Positions 1 to 7,333 of a stretch of DNA of 8,868 nt are shown here, one piece after another; positions within the stretch are counted from its first letter, which is position 1, and every line of letters starts with the position of its first letter. The notes under the pieces are model-generated. The model ran no database searches. It was given only the letters and a program-made list of their open reading frames with translations, and was not told the origin of the DNA. The position numbers and the translations under genes are program-made. This DNA is from JAVBNC01 sp031551765 (lineage in GTDB: Bacteria; Desulfobacterota; Desulfovibrionia; Desulfovibrionales; Desulfovibrionaceae): the NCBI GenBank assembly GCA_031551765.1, contig JAVBNC010000166.1:1-8868 (forward strand). The letters run 5' to 3'.

Positions 1-141
1 TTAGAGCATATTCGCTTTGAGATTGCCGCTTAACGGCGGGGAAACCCCGCCTACGTCAATCTCGCAGGCCTTGTTACGCAAGGCTTCACAAGGCCAGAGC
101 ATTTTTTCGTAAAGAGAAATTTCAATGTGAAAATGCTCTAA
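1..141. repeat. Nested inverted-repeat element with matching ends
   Basis: The ends are near-perfect inverted repeats: TTAGAGCATATT at 1-12 and AAAATGCTCTAA at 130-141 (11 of 12 pair). Inside are a 7-bp stem at 19-25/57-63 enclosing a perfect GGCGGGG-AAA-CCCCGCC hairpin (35-51), a perfect 8-bp stem GGCCTTGT/ACAAGGCC (67-74/88-95), and a perfect 10-bp stem AGAGCATTTT/AAAATGCTCT (96-105/130-139). The last stem shares its right arm with the outer pair, so two alternative folds compete. No coding potential is evident. Such compact, fully folding intergenic units are typical of dispersed REP- or MITE-like repeats; that identity is inferred, since no second copy is visible here. It starts at base 1, so its true left edge may lie outside the window. 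Confidence 0.6.
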
Positions 142-270
142 AGAGCGGAGACGCGGAAAAAAACGGCGGACGAAAAAAGCGCGATTGTTTTTTTCAGCGG
201 ATGGCGGTACCTTTTTCAAAACAACAAGCGAGTGCCGTTTTTTTGGACCGATTTTTCCCGGGGTAAAGGG

Positions 271-1569
271 ATGATCCAGCTTTTTCTGGTGCTGTGCGGG
301 TCCCGGCTGATCCGCCGGAAATGGTGGCTGTTCTTCCTGGTCGGGCTGGTATGGGTGCTGTCCGGCGCATTTCTTTTTGTGGACGCCCTGGACGGCTCGC
401 TCATTATTCCCATTGCCTGGTTCACCGTCCCCTTGATTTTTGACGGCTTGTGGGCGGTTTTTTCCAGCCCCGCCCGCACCGGCGCGGGCAAAGCCCTGCG
501 TCTGGTGAAGGGGGGAACCTGCCTTCTTGTGGCCTTGCTCATTTTTTTTACTCCCCGCTACAGCGGCGTGGTCGTGGGCCTTCTGGTGGGCGTGTTCCTG
601 TGTCTTGACGCGTCCTGGCGCGGGGTCAGCGCCTGGGTGGTGCGCTACGGCGGATGGCGGACGGGATTGTTTTTCGCCGTTCTGGAGTTTTTGTTCGGGG
701 CCTGGTCTTTTGTGCCCTGGCCCACGGCCTGGGAAGGGGAGGTGGGCATAGACACGGGCACTCTGCTTTTGCTGTCGGGGGCGAGCCTGTGCTCTTTGGC
801 CCTGCGTATCCGCCGTTTGCCGCTGGGTGTATCGGTTCTGTCCGTGCTGAACGCCGGGGAGCCGGCCTATGCCGCCGACGCGGAAGAGACCGGCAGCGGC
901 GAAGCCCCGGGCGAAACGGCCATCATCCACATTTGGACGCCCACCGAATCCATGATCCCCGTCAGCCAGGGGGTAAGCCGTTATGTGGCGGCGGCGGACA
1001 AGAACGGAGTGGTTTCCGCCGGGCACGCGGCGCTGGAGCTGCCGCCGGACCTGTACATCAGCCACTACCCCGCCGTGGAGCTGGAACGCTCCGGGCCGGA
1101 GTTCGCGAAAGCCCTGCGCGCCACGTCGGAAAACGATGTGCCGGGCCGGTTCCAGCCCAGCTACGCCGAAGAGAGCGCCGGGTGGTGCGCTTCCACCGTG
1201 CGCGTCCGCCTGCCGGGGCTGAACGGGCGCGCCGTGCGCCGCTTCTGGCGCGCGTACAGCGCGGACACCACCTACAACCTGACCAACCGCAACTGCGCGC
1301 GGGTTGTGGTCAAAGCCCTGGACGCCGGGCTGGACGGCATTTTCGCGCAAAAGATGCGCTCGCCCCTTTTTCTGCTGCGTTTTGTGCTGACGCCCGAGTT
1401 CCGCGTGGCCGGGTTCATGCGCCGCAGGGCCATGGCCATGGCCTGGACGCCGGGCATCGCCATGGATTACGTGCGGGCGCTGTGGCACCTGGTCACCGTG
1501 CTGGGCGAAGTGAAGGATGCGGGAGCAGGCGTGCCCGAAGGGGAACTCCCGGCGGGGGAAACGGCATAA
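271..1569 (+). CDS. HdeD/DUF308-like membrane protein with C-terminal permuted papain-like domain
   Basis: A 432-residue protein in two parts. Residues ~15-180 contain six hydrophobic segments (about 15-38, 42-65, 80-95, 97-116, 128-150, 160-179), resembling the HdeD/DUF308 membrane family. An Ala/Glu/Gly-rich linker (~195-216) follows, then a soluble domain with GHAALEL (His252), YISHYP (263-267) and NRNCARVVV (Cys342). A His before a Cys in an N-C motif is the arrangement of circularly permuted NlpC/P60, LRAT and DUF4105-like folds, so a cysteine hydrolase or acyl-transfer activity is possible but unproven. Positive charges before helix 1 (RLIRRK) and after helix 6 (RIRRL) place this domain in the cytoplasm. 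ATG 271 is chosen, with GGGG 8 bases upstream; an in-frame GTG at 232 lacks a ribosome binding site. The next gene follows after 43 bases, suggesting co-transcription. Confidence 0.75.
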   Translation: MIQLFLVLCGSRLIRRKWWLFFLVGLVWVLSGAFLFVDALDGSLIIPIAWFTVPLIFDGLWAVFSSPARTGAGKALRLVKGGTCLLVALLIFFTPRYSGVVVGLLVGVFLCLDASWRGVSAWVVRYGGWRTGLFFAVLEFLFGAWSFVPWPTAWEGEVGIDTGTLLLLSGASLCSLALRIRRLPLGVSVLSVLNAGEPAYAADAEETGSGEAPGETAIIHIWTPTESMIPVSQGVSRYVAAADKNGVVSAGHAALELPPDLYISHYPAVELERSGPEFAKALRATSENDVPGRFQPSYAEESAGWCASTVRVRLPGLNGRAVRRFWRAYSADTTYNLTNRNCARVVVKALDAGLDGIFAQKMRSPLFLLRFVLTPEFRVAGFMRRRAMAMAWTPGIAMDYVRALWHLVTVLGEVKDAGAGVPEGELPAGETA

Positions 1570-1602
1570 CGGGCGCACGGGGCGAACCCTTGCTGAAACT
1601 TC

Positions 1603-1608
1603 AGGAGG
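1603..1608 (+). promoter_or_regulatory. Ribosome binding site of the MFS gene
   Basis: AGGAGG lies 4 bases before the ATG at 1613. It decides that start over earlier in-frame candidates (from 1517) that would overlap the upstream gene and add an unrelated hydrophilic leader. Confidence 0.8.
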
Positions 1609-1612
1609 CGGC

Positions 1613-2764
1613 ATGAACGTAGACCAGGCGGCGCGCCAGCAAGCGGCGCATCTTGCCTCGCGCGCGGCCGTCATTATGACGGCCACTGTTTTCGGCCTGA
1701 CCTACAGCCTCAGCGCCGCGCTGATAGCCATTGACCTTGCGGAAATGGGCTTGGGCGAGGCGCTTATCGGCGCCAACGCCGCCATGCATGCCGTGGGCGT
1801 GCTGGGCATGGCCTTTTTGCTGCCGAAACTGACCGCTTCCCTGGGCATGCGCCGCGCCGTGGTTTCGGGGCTGGCCGTCGCCGCCGCGATACTGCCGCTG
1901 TTTCCGGCCATGCCGGTGTTCTGGCTGTGGTTCCCTTTGCGCGTCTTTCTGGGAGCCGCCTCTGAAACGCTGTTCGTGCTGTCGGAAACCTGGCTGAACG
2001 CGCTCAGTTCGGAAGAGACGCGGGCCAGGTCCATGGGCGTCTACACGGCGGCCCTTTCCGTGGGCTTCGCCCTGGGGCCGGTGATCCTTTCCTTAGTGGG
2101 CACGGACGGCGCCACGCCCTATATGGCGGGCGCGGGCATTGCCGCGTGCGCCGCGCTGTTCATTCTTTCGCCCAAAGTATACGCCCCGGCCATAGAAAAG
2201 CCCGCCCACGGCAACCCGGCGCGCTATATGGGACTCTCCCCCCTGGCCATGGCCGCCACCGCGCTGAACGCGGCCGTGGAAACGGCGGGCCTGACCTTTC
2301 TCTCCCTCTACGCCATGGACTTGGGCTGGCGCGAGCAACAGGCCACCCAGCTGATGTCGTGTATGATGTTCGGGGCCATAGTCCTGCAGTTGCCCATAGG
2401 CTGGCTGGGCGACAAGATGGACCGGCGGAAGCTGGTCATTTTGCTGGCGGTTGCGGCGGCTCTGGGGGCGCTGGTTTGGCCCCTGGCCCTGAAGAGCCCC
2501 GTGGCCACCTACGCGCTGCTGTTTGTATGGGGCGGCGTTTTCGTGGGCATTTATACCATCATGCTTTCCATAGTGGGCAGCCGTTTTTCCGGCAGCGAGC
2601 TTATCGGCATTTACGCGGCCATGGGGCTTTTGTGGGGCGGCGGGGCGCTGCTGGGGCCGGTTTTGGCCGGGGGCGCCATGCAGCTGACGCTGCACGGCCT
2701 GCCTTTCTTTGTGGCGGCGGCTTGCGGCGTTTTCGGCGTTATGGCCGTCTTGCGGGGGAAATAG
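1613..2764 (+). CDS. Major facilitator superfamily transporter, YcaD-like
   Basis: A 383-residue, strongly hydrophobic protein with about twelve predicted membrane segments, as expected for an MFS permease. The mid-protein loop GWLGDKMDRRKLV (263-275) is the MFS motif-A signature between helices 8 and 9. SETWLNA (124-130), followed by an RARSMGVY segment, resembles the YcaD group, in which a conserved acidic/Trp segment sits near helix 4-5. The substrate cannot be read from the sequence; YcaD-type proteins are poorly characterised. The gene starts 43 bases after the HdeD-like gene with a strong AGGAGG, so the two probably form an operon. It is full length with no disruption seen. Family assignment is firm; the subfamily is a recollection of motif style, not a search result. 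Confidence 0.88.
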   Translation: MNVDQAARQQAAHLASRAAVIMTATVFGLTYSLSAALIAIDLAEMGLGEALIGANAAMHAVGVLGMAFLLPKLTASLGMRRAVVSGLAVAAAILPLFPAMPVFWLWFPLRVFLGAASETLFVLSETWLNALSSEETRARSMGVYTAALSVGFALGPVILSLVGTDGATPYMAGAGIAACAALFILSPKVYAPAIEKPAHGNPARYMGLSPLAMAATALNAAVETAGLTFLSLYAMDLGWREQQATQLMSCMMFGAIVLQLPIGWLGDKMDRRKLVILLAVAAALGALVWPLALKSPVATYALLFVWGGVFVGIYTIMLSIVGSRFSGSELIGIYAAMGLLWGGGALLGPVLAGGAMQLTLHGLPFFVAAACGVFGVMAVLRGK

Positions 2765-2905
2765 CCGGGTCCGCTTTTCAGGCTTTTGCCGCGCGGGGTA
2801 TCGAAGCGGACGGCATCCGGCACGGAGTCGGCGTATGCGCGCCGGGGCGGGCGGCGCCGTAAATACGCGTTTTCGGCCGTACAAAAGCCCAATTTTATAC
2901 CCAAC

Positions 2906-2911
2906 AGGAAG
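2906..2911 (+). promoter_or_regulatory. Ribosome binding site of the M20-type hydrolase
   Basis: AGGAAG lies 9 bases before ATG 2921. The open frame extends upstream to 2786, but that extension is Arg/Gly-rich, unlike the family N-terminus, and lacks such a site. A TTATAC box at 2895-2900 might be a -10 element, but no good -35 is seen. Confidence 0.6.
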
Positions 2912-2920
2912 AAAACCCCC

Positions 2921-4147
2921 ATGAAAGCCAACGCGGACCGCCTGAGCAAGGACATTGCCACCCTGAAAACCTTCAGCGAGCCCGGCAAGGCGGGGGTGCA
3001 CCGCATGAGTTTCACCCCGGAATACCGCCGGGCCGTGGACTACATGAAAGACCAGATGCTGCGGCTGGGCATGGACGTGCGGGAGAACGGCATGGGGGTG
3101 CTGTACGGCACGCTGGCGGGAAGCGACCCGGATGCTCCGCCGATTGTTTCGGGTTCCCACCTGGACACGGTGCCCGGCGGCGGGGCGTTTGACGGCGCGG
3201 CCGGCGCGGTGGCGGCGCTGGAAGTCGCGCGTATGCTGCGGGAAAGCGGCCGTCCCCTGCGGCACCCCTATCAGGCGGCATGCTTTGTGGAAGAGGAAGG
3301 CGCCACGTTCGGGGTAGGCTGTCTGGCCAGCGCGTTCATCAGCGGGGAGCGGGGCGGGGCGGACCTGGACGGCCTGGTGTTTGAAGGCAGGACGCTGCGC
3401 GAGACTCTGCGGGAATACGGCGCTTCCGCGAAAGACATCTGCCGCAAAGGCGAAAAGGCCAAAGCGTTCGTGGAACTGCATATTGAGCAGGGGCCGATCC
3501 TGGAGAACGAGAACCTGTCCATCGGGATTGTGGAGAGCATTGTGGGGGCGCAGAACGTAGCGGTGCGGGTGACCGGGGAAGCCGGTCATGCGGGCACCAC
3601 CCCCATGAAGGTACGGAAAAACGCGGGGATTGCGGCCTGCGGGCTGATTTTGGCGGCCCACGCCTATGTGAGGGAAAAATACTGGGAAGACCTGGTGCTG
3701 ACGGTGGGCAAAATAACGCTGCTGCCGGGCGGGACCAACGTCATTCCCGGCGAGGCGCAATACCGCTACGACCTGCGCAGCCACAGGGTGGACGCCATAA
3801 AGGACGTGGTGGCGTTTATCGGCCGCAAAGCCGCGGAGATAGCGGAAGAGGAAAAGGTGGCCATTCAGGTGACCCCCGCGTCACTGCGGAAGCCGACGTG
3901 GATGAGCGGCCATGTGAAAGACCTGATCGAGCAGTCGGTAAAAGAGCTGGGGTACAGCTACAAGCGCATGAACAGCGGCGCGGGCCACGACACCATGAAA
4001 ATCGCCCGTATCTGGGACACCGGCATGATTTTTGTGCCCAGCGAGAGGGGCCTTTCGCACAACCCGGCGGAGAACACCAAGCTGGAAGACCTGGCCCGGG
4101 GGGTGGATGTGCTGTACGGGGTGGTGCGGCGGCTGGATGGGGAGTGA
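2921..4147 (+). CDS. Zn-dependent amidohydrolase, N-carbamoyl-L-amino-acid hydrolase / allantoate amidohydrolase family
   Basis: A 408-residue member of the M20-like hydantoinase/carbamoylase amidase family, close to the usual ~410 residues. The dinuclear metal site is complete: GSHLDTVPGGGAFDG (His80, Asp91), FVEEEGATFG (Glu125/Glu126), ELHIEQGP (His187) and SHNPAE (His380). The dimerisation-domain motif GHAGTTPM (His223), Asn273 and Arg286 match residues that bind the substrate carboxylate in this family, and SGAGHD (352-357) is also typical. These enzymes are cytosolic and cleave a carbamoyl or ureido amide, as in N-carbamoyl-amino acids, allantoate or ureidoglycolate. No purine or hydantoin pathway gene is adjacent, so the substrate is open. 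It is separated by 156 bases from the transporter and probably has its own promoter. A link to the MFS gene in substrate uptake is speculative. Confidence 0.9.
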   Translation: MKANADRLSKDIATLKTFSEPGKAGVHRMSFTPEYRRAVDYMKDQMLRLGMDVRENGMGVLYGTLAGSDPDAPPIVSGSHLDTVPGGGAFDGAAGAVAALEVARMLRESGRPLRHPYQAACFVEEEGATFGVGCLASAFISGERGGADLDGLVFEGRTLRETLREYGASAKDICRKGEKAKAFVELHIEQGPILENENLSIGIVESIVGAQNVAVRVTGEAGHAGTTPMKVRKNAGIAACGLILAAHAYVREKYWEDLVLTVGKITLLPGGTNVIPGEAQYRYDLRSHRVDAIKDVVAFIGRKAAEIAEEEKVAIQVTPASLRKPTWMSGHVKDLIEQSVKELGYSYKRMNSGAGHDTMKIARIWDTGMIFVPSERGLSHNPAENTKLEDLARGVDVLYGVVRRLDGE

Positions 4148-4207
4148 AGCGGGTGGAGAGGAAGTATTTGCTTTTTTGATGCGGCCCTTTCCTCAAAAGA
4201 GCCAAAA

Positions 4208-4482
4208 ACATGCCCTGCCCCCCAAGAAACCCGCCGATAGTCCGGTTGTGGGCACACCATGTGTCTCCGCAGGTTTCTTGGGGGTCAGGGTATCAAAAAT
4301 CAAAATAATATCTTGATTTTGTTGATCTGGCCGGGATGAAAGGATTCGCGTTTCCCGGCTTCCCGCGGCGGGGTTCGCCCTCAAGAAACTCTCTGAATTT
4401 GCTTGCCTTTTAACGAGCTCTTTCCGGTCAATCAAGATCGGGGCGGGCGCGTTTTGTGACGGAGGGCGATTTTTGTGGGTCC
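4208..4482 (+). repeat. Structured ~275-base dispersed repeat, copy A
   Basis: It aligns with 7442-7721 in the same orientation. Shared parts in order are: a large hairpin (4210-4293); a small hairpin AAATCAAAA/TCTTGATTT (4297-4305/4311-4319, 8 of 9 pairs); a hairpin GCCGGGA/TCCCGGC (4330-4336/4353-4359) with a conserved loop containing TGAAAGGATT; a GC-rich GCGGCGGGGTT block; CTCAAGAAAC (4380-4389), which repeats the first arm; CTGAATT; and, after a poorly conserved stretch, GGAGGGCGATTTTTGTG (4461-4477). The best-conserved 75 bases (about 4327-4398) look roughly 85% identical by eye. No ORF is shared, so this is a non-coding element or RNA. It begins about 60 bases after the hydrolase stop. 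Confidence 0.75.
4210..4293 (+). other. Large hairpin 1 of repeat copy A
   Basis: Outer stem 4210-4231 pairs with 4272-4293: 22 positions with one C/T mismatch (4218/4285) and one G-U (4212/4291). Inner stem 4247-4257 pairs with 4261-4271, with one C/C mismatch (4253/4265) and two G-U pairs, around a 3-base loop CAT. The left arm carries a 15-base one-sided bulge (4232-4246). There is no U-tract after the stem, so it is not a standard intrinsic terminator. Confidence 0.75.
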
Positions 4483-4564
4483 ATTGGGTGGCGCCCGGAG
4501 GACGGGCAGGCGGTGCCTTGCGGGCTCAGGGACGGAAGGATAGAGATTATGATTGTTTTTGGCC

Positions 4565-4570
4565 TGGAGG
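4565..4570 (+). promoter_or_regulatory. Ribosome binding site of the remnant ORF
   Basis: TGGAGG sits 6 bases before ATG 4577. This is ideal spacing and the main reason to believe the short downstream frame is or was a gene. Bases 4483-4576 hold no other feature I can support. Confidence 0.5.
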
Positions 4571-4576
4571 TAGCCT

Positions 4577-4873
4577 ATGCCGAGAGGCAAGGAAAAGCTC
4601 TCTGCCGAGAAAGTCAGCACAACTTTTATCGGGTCCGCCGCCATACGGGATCAGGCGCTTAACACCATGCGCGGTCTTGGTTTTGAAGGGGTGGAGCAAC
4701 TGCCTTCCAGGCAGTCGGCCGGGGGGTCTATCCCCTGGCGTTCCGGGCACTTTGCGGGGCACACGCGGGAAGCCGGCGTCCGGGTTGTGTATCCGCGCCG
4801 GCGGCACGGGATAGGGCCATCATGGCGGCGTGCAGTAGGCAGCGTCAACTATCATTGTTTACTTGACGGTTAG
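4577..4873 (+). pseudogene. Short unidentified ORF, probable gene remnant
   Basis: Ninety-eight codons from an ATG with a strong TGGAGG site. Residues 1-40 (starting MPRGKEKLSAEKVSTTFIGS) look like a genuine protein with a mixed, balanced composition. From about residue 42 the sequence turns Arg/Gly-rich (for example PRRRHGIGPSWRR), as expected for out-of-frame reading in GC-rich DNA. The motif GGSIPWR (49-55) recalls the SIPWREAF segment that precedes the helix-turn-helix in some XRE-type antitoxins. If so, the DNA-binding part is lost, and no toxin gene is seen upstream. This identity is a weak recollection only. The frame could also be a small intact orphan gene. It lies between repeat copy A and the glycosyltransferase operon. 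Confidence 0.35.
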
Positions 4874-4963
4874 GAGCGGCCTCCATTACTTGCGCGGGAA
4901 GATTATCGCTACGGGAATTTGCCTTCCGACCGACTTCACCATCAGTAAAAAGGTAGTTTTTAG

Positions 4964-5430
4964 ATGAAAAAGGAACTGTCAGTCATTATTCCTGTATTCA
5001 ATGAAGAGAAAGCCATTTTCGTCTTCCATAAAAGGCTTTCAGAGGCTTTAGATAAGACGGGAATTGGCTGTGAAATAATATATATCAATGATGGAAGTAC
5101 GGATAATTCGTTGTATCTATTAAAGGATTTACTAAAAAATGATCATAGAATATCAATAATAGATTTTTCAAGAAATTTTGGAAAAGAAAATGCGATGACT
5201 GCTGGATTGCAAAAATCCTCTGGAAAAGCAATGATTATAATTGATTGTGATTTACAGGATCCGCCTGAGCTGATTAATGAAATGGTTGCCAAGTGGATTG
5301 AAGGCTATGATGTAATCCTTATGAAGAGAATCAGGCGTCATGGTGAGTCGTTTCTTAAAAAGATTACCGCGAAGACCTTTTACAAAATACTTCAGAGGTT
5401 AAGCAATATTGATTTGCCGGAAAATGTGGG
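4964..5430. other. AT-rich segment with abrupt composition change inside a gene
   Basis: By direct count, 5101-5160 is 22% GC and 5161-5220 is 33% GC, against 55% in 5461-5520 and 5641-5700 of the same gene. Codons in the AT-rich part favour A/T at the third position. The switch falls around codons 145-155, inside the catalytic domain just before the GDFRL motif, with the reading frame intact. Confidence 0.7.
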
Positions 5431-5896
5431 GGATTTTCGTCTGATGAGCCGCAAGGTCATCGAGGCGATAAAGGACTGCCCGGAAAAAGTCCGGTTCATG
5501 AAAGGGCTGTTTGCCTGGCAAGGTTTTCGCACAGCAGTCATTGAATATGAAAGAGAGCAGCGAGTTGGCGGTAAAAGCGCCTTTTCCTATTGGAAATTGT
5601 GGGATTTCGCCCTGGACGGCCTTACTTCGTTCAGTACGGCTCCGCTAAAGCTGCCGACCTGGCTTGGGATTTTTCTGGTAATGACGGCTCTGGCCTATGC
5701 GATTGCTCAATTTCTGTTTTTGCCCGTACCCAGCCCAAACGCGACACTGCTGCTGTGTGTACTGGCCCTGAGCGGCGTCCAGATGCTCATGCTGGGTATT
5801 ATCGGGGAATATGTAGCGCGCATCAGCATCGAAACCAAGCGGCGCCCCTTATACATAATTGACCGGATCTATACTTCTGAGAATGTAGATGAGTGA
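4964..5896 (+). CDS. Polyprenyl-phosphate glycosyltransferase, GT2, GtrB/ArnC/DPM1-like
   Basis: A 310-residue family-2 glycosyltransferase that transfers a sugar from a nucleotide donor to undecaprenyl phosphate at the inner face of the membrane. The GT-A core starts at VIIPVFNEE (8-16), with DGSTD (43-47), the metal-binding DCDLQDPPE (94-102), GDFRLMSR (156-163) and RFMKGLFAWQGF (177-188). Two C-terminal membrane helices (about 231-254 and 262-284) are followed by IGEYVARI (280-287), as in GtrB and ArnC. The sugar cannot be told. The ATG follows an AAAAAGG site 10 bases upstream. The stop overlaps the next gene by 8 bases, so translation is probably coupled. Composition is mosaic: bases ~4964-5430 are AT-rich (line 5101-5160 is 22% GC), while 5461 onward is about 55% GC. 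This suggests recent recombination or transfer. Confidence 0.9.
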   Translation: MKKELSVIIPVFNEEKAIFVFHKRLSEALDKTGIGCEIIYINDGSTDNSLYLLKDLLKNDHRISIIDFSRNFGKENAMTAGLQKSSGKAMIIIDCDLQDPPELINEMVAKWIEGYDVILMKRIRRHGESFLKKITAKTFYKILQRLSNIDLPENVGDFRLMSRKVIEAIKDCPEKVRFMKGLFAWQGFRTAVIEYEREQRVGGKSAFSYWKLWDFALDGLTSFSTAPLKLPTWLGIFLVMTALAYAIAQFLFLPVPSPNATLLLCVLALSGVQMLMLGIIGEYVARISIETKRRPLYIIDRIYTSENVDE

Positions 5897-7310
5897 GCTC
5901 AGGCAAAACCGGATGCCGCTGACGGTTCTGCTGATCATTTTGCTGTGCCGGCTTCTGACCTTGCAGATGTACCCGCTGATGGACACCACGGAAGCCCGCT
6001 ATGCGGAAATTGCCCGCAAGATGTTGGAAACCGGCAACTGGATAACACCGCAATTTGATTATGCCATTCCCTTCTGGGGCAAGCCGCCGCTGTCGTTCTG
6101 GGCCAGCGCCATGACCATGGCAATTTTCGGTGTGAATGAGTTTGGGGCGCGCGCGGCCCCGTTTCTGGCCTCCGTCTTGCTCGGCGTGCTTTTTTTCGCC
6201 TGGCCGTTCAAGGAGAACCGCGTCCGCAAGGCTCTGATATGCTTTATCGTTATGCAAACGACCGCAATAGGGGTGGTGGTCTCCGGCGCGGTTATGACCG
6301 ACGAATATTTGTATTTGGGAGTATCCCTCTCCTTGGTGGCGTTTTGGAAAACCATGAATCAAAAGTGCCGCGCGATCTGGCCGTATCTGTTTTTTATCGG
6401 TTTGGCCGTGGGGTTGCTGGCAAGGGGACCGCTGGCCTTCATTCTGGTGGGTTTTCCAGTATTTTTTTGGACGCTGATCAATAAAGAATGGCGCGCCTTA
6501 TGGACACGCCTGCCCTGGATAAAAGGAACCTTGCTGCTCCTGATCTTAACCGTGCCTTGGTACGTGGCGGCGGAAAGGGCTACTCCGGGCTTTCTGCGCT
6601 ATTATATCATCGGGGAGCATTTCGAGCGCTTCCTGGTCAGGGGCTGGACCGGAGATCTTTACGGCAGAGCGCACGCCGAGCCGCTGGGCACAATCTGGCT
6701 GTTTGCCGGAATGTGCGCCTTGCCCTGGCTGCTATTGTTTCCCATGTTTTTTTGGAAAAAAGCCTTGGTGTTCGAAAAGCGGGCAAGCTCCTTCCTGCTG
6801 CTGTGGCTGGCCGGGCCTTTGCTGTTTTTTACCTTCGCCGGCAATATTCTGCCGGCTTATGTCCTCCCGGCCTTTTTCCCCTTCTGCATTCTAATCGCCC
6901 AGGCTCTGGAGCTTATGACGGCGGAGCAACCCGGTCATGGCCGGCTGCTGGCTGTTCCGGCGGCGCTAATGATCGTGGTCACGTTAACCCTGGCCACCCC
7001 TGTGCTTGATAACGTATTCAACAGGCGTTGCCACAAGGAGTTACTTGCGAGTTGGGATGGAGAATCCGACTTGATCTATCTGGGCGAGCGGACCTTTTCC
7101 GGACAGTTCTATTCTCATGGCAGGGCCGGTTTAGTGGTTGACGCGGCAGGGTACCGCAGGCTGGAAGAAACAAGACGACCCACAACTCTGATTATGGGGG
7201 AAGGAATTTACCAAGCCCGATTCGTTGGGGACGAGCGCTGGCACTTGGTGGCCGCCGCCGCCAAGGGCTGGCATATGTTGACTAATTTTCCGCGGGAAAG
7301 CTCGCGATAA
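5889..7310 (+). CDS. ArnT/PMT-like family-39 glycosyltransferase, polyprenyl-phosphate-sugar dependent
   Basis: A 473-residue integral membrane protein with about 11-12 hydrophobic segments up to residue ~375, then a short soluble C-terminal tail (~380-473). The first external loop holds DTTEARYAEIA (Asp32, Glu35), the catalytic-acid region of ArnT, PMT and Pgl-like GT-C enzymes, followed by GKPPLSFW (64-71). A later loop has GEHFERFLV (232-240), GDLYG (245-249) and HAEPLG (252-257), all typical of the ArnT group. Such enzymes take a sugar from undecaprenyl phosphate on the outer membrane face of the inner membrane and attach it to lipid A, another glycan or protein. The gene overlaps the GT2 gene, which probably makes its donor. 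No aminoarabinose genes are nearby, so calling it arnT is not justified; the acceptor is unknown. Confidence 0.88.
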   Translation: MSELRQNRMPLTVLLIILLCRLLTLQMYPLMDTTEARYAEIARKMLETGNWITPQFDYAIPFWGKPPLSFWASAMTMAIFGVNEFGARAAPFLASVLLGVLFFAWPFKENRVRKALICFIVMQTTAIGVVVSGAVMTDEYLYLGVSLSLVAFWKTMNQKCRAIWPYLFFIGLAVGLLARGPLAFILVGFPVFFWTLINKEWRALWTRLPWIKGTLLLLILTVPWYVAAERATPGFLRYYIIGEHFERFLVRGWTGDLYGRAHAEPLGTIWLFAGMCALPWLLLFPMFFWKKALVFEKRASSFLLLWLAGPLLFFTFAGNILPAYVLPAFFPFCILIAQALELMTAEQPGHGRLLAVPAALMIVVTLTLATPVLDNVFNRRCHKELLASWDGESDLIYLGERTFSGQFYSHGRAGLVVDAAGYRRLEETRRPTTLIMGEGIYQARFVGDERWHLVAAAAKGWHMLTNFPRESSR

Positions 7311-7333
7311 AACGCGGGCCCTCATTCGGTTTT

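Noticed and set aside
1..1686. A 561-codon open frame on the minus strand antisense to the HdeD-like gene
   Set aside because: It opens because of GC-rich codon structure of the sense gene, has Gln/Arg/Gly/Pro-rich composition with no family motif, and its last part is translated from the 1-141 repeat.
2093..3784. A 563-codon minus-strand frame over the transporter and hydrolase genes
   Set aside because: It crosses two well-supported sense genes and their gap, and is His/Arg/Gln-rich shadow sequence without recognisable domains.
4210..4293. Integron attC site
   Set aside because: The characteristic RYYYAAC/GTTRRRY core sites and paired inner boxes are absent, and no integrase or cassette array is seen.
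4843..4868. CGTCAA...TTGACG inverted repeat and TTGACG as a -35 for the glycosyltransferase operon
   Set aside because: Only 6 bp of symmetry, and no acceptable -10 at 16-18 bases spacing (best is 3 of 6 matches).
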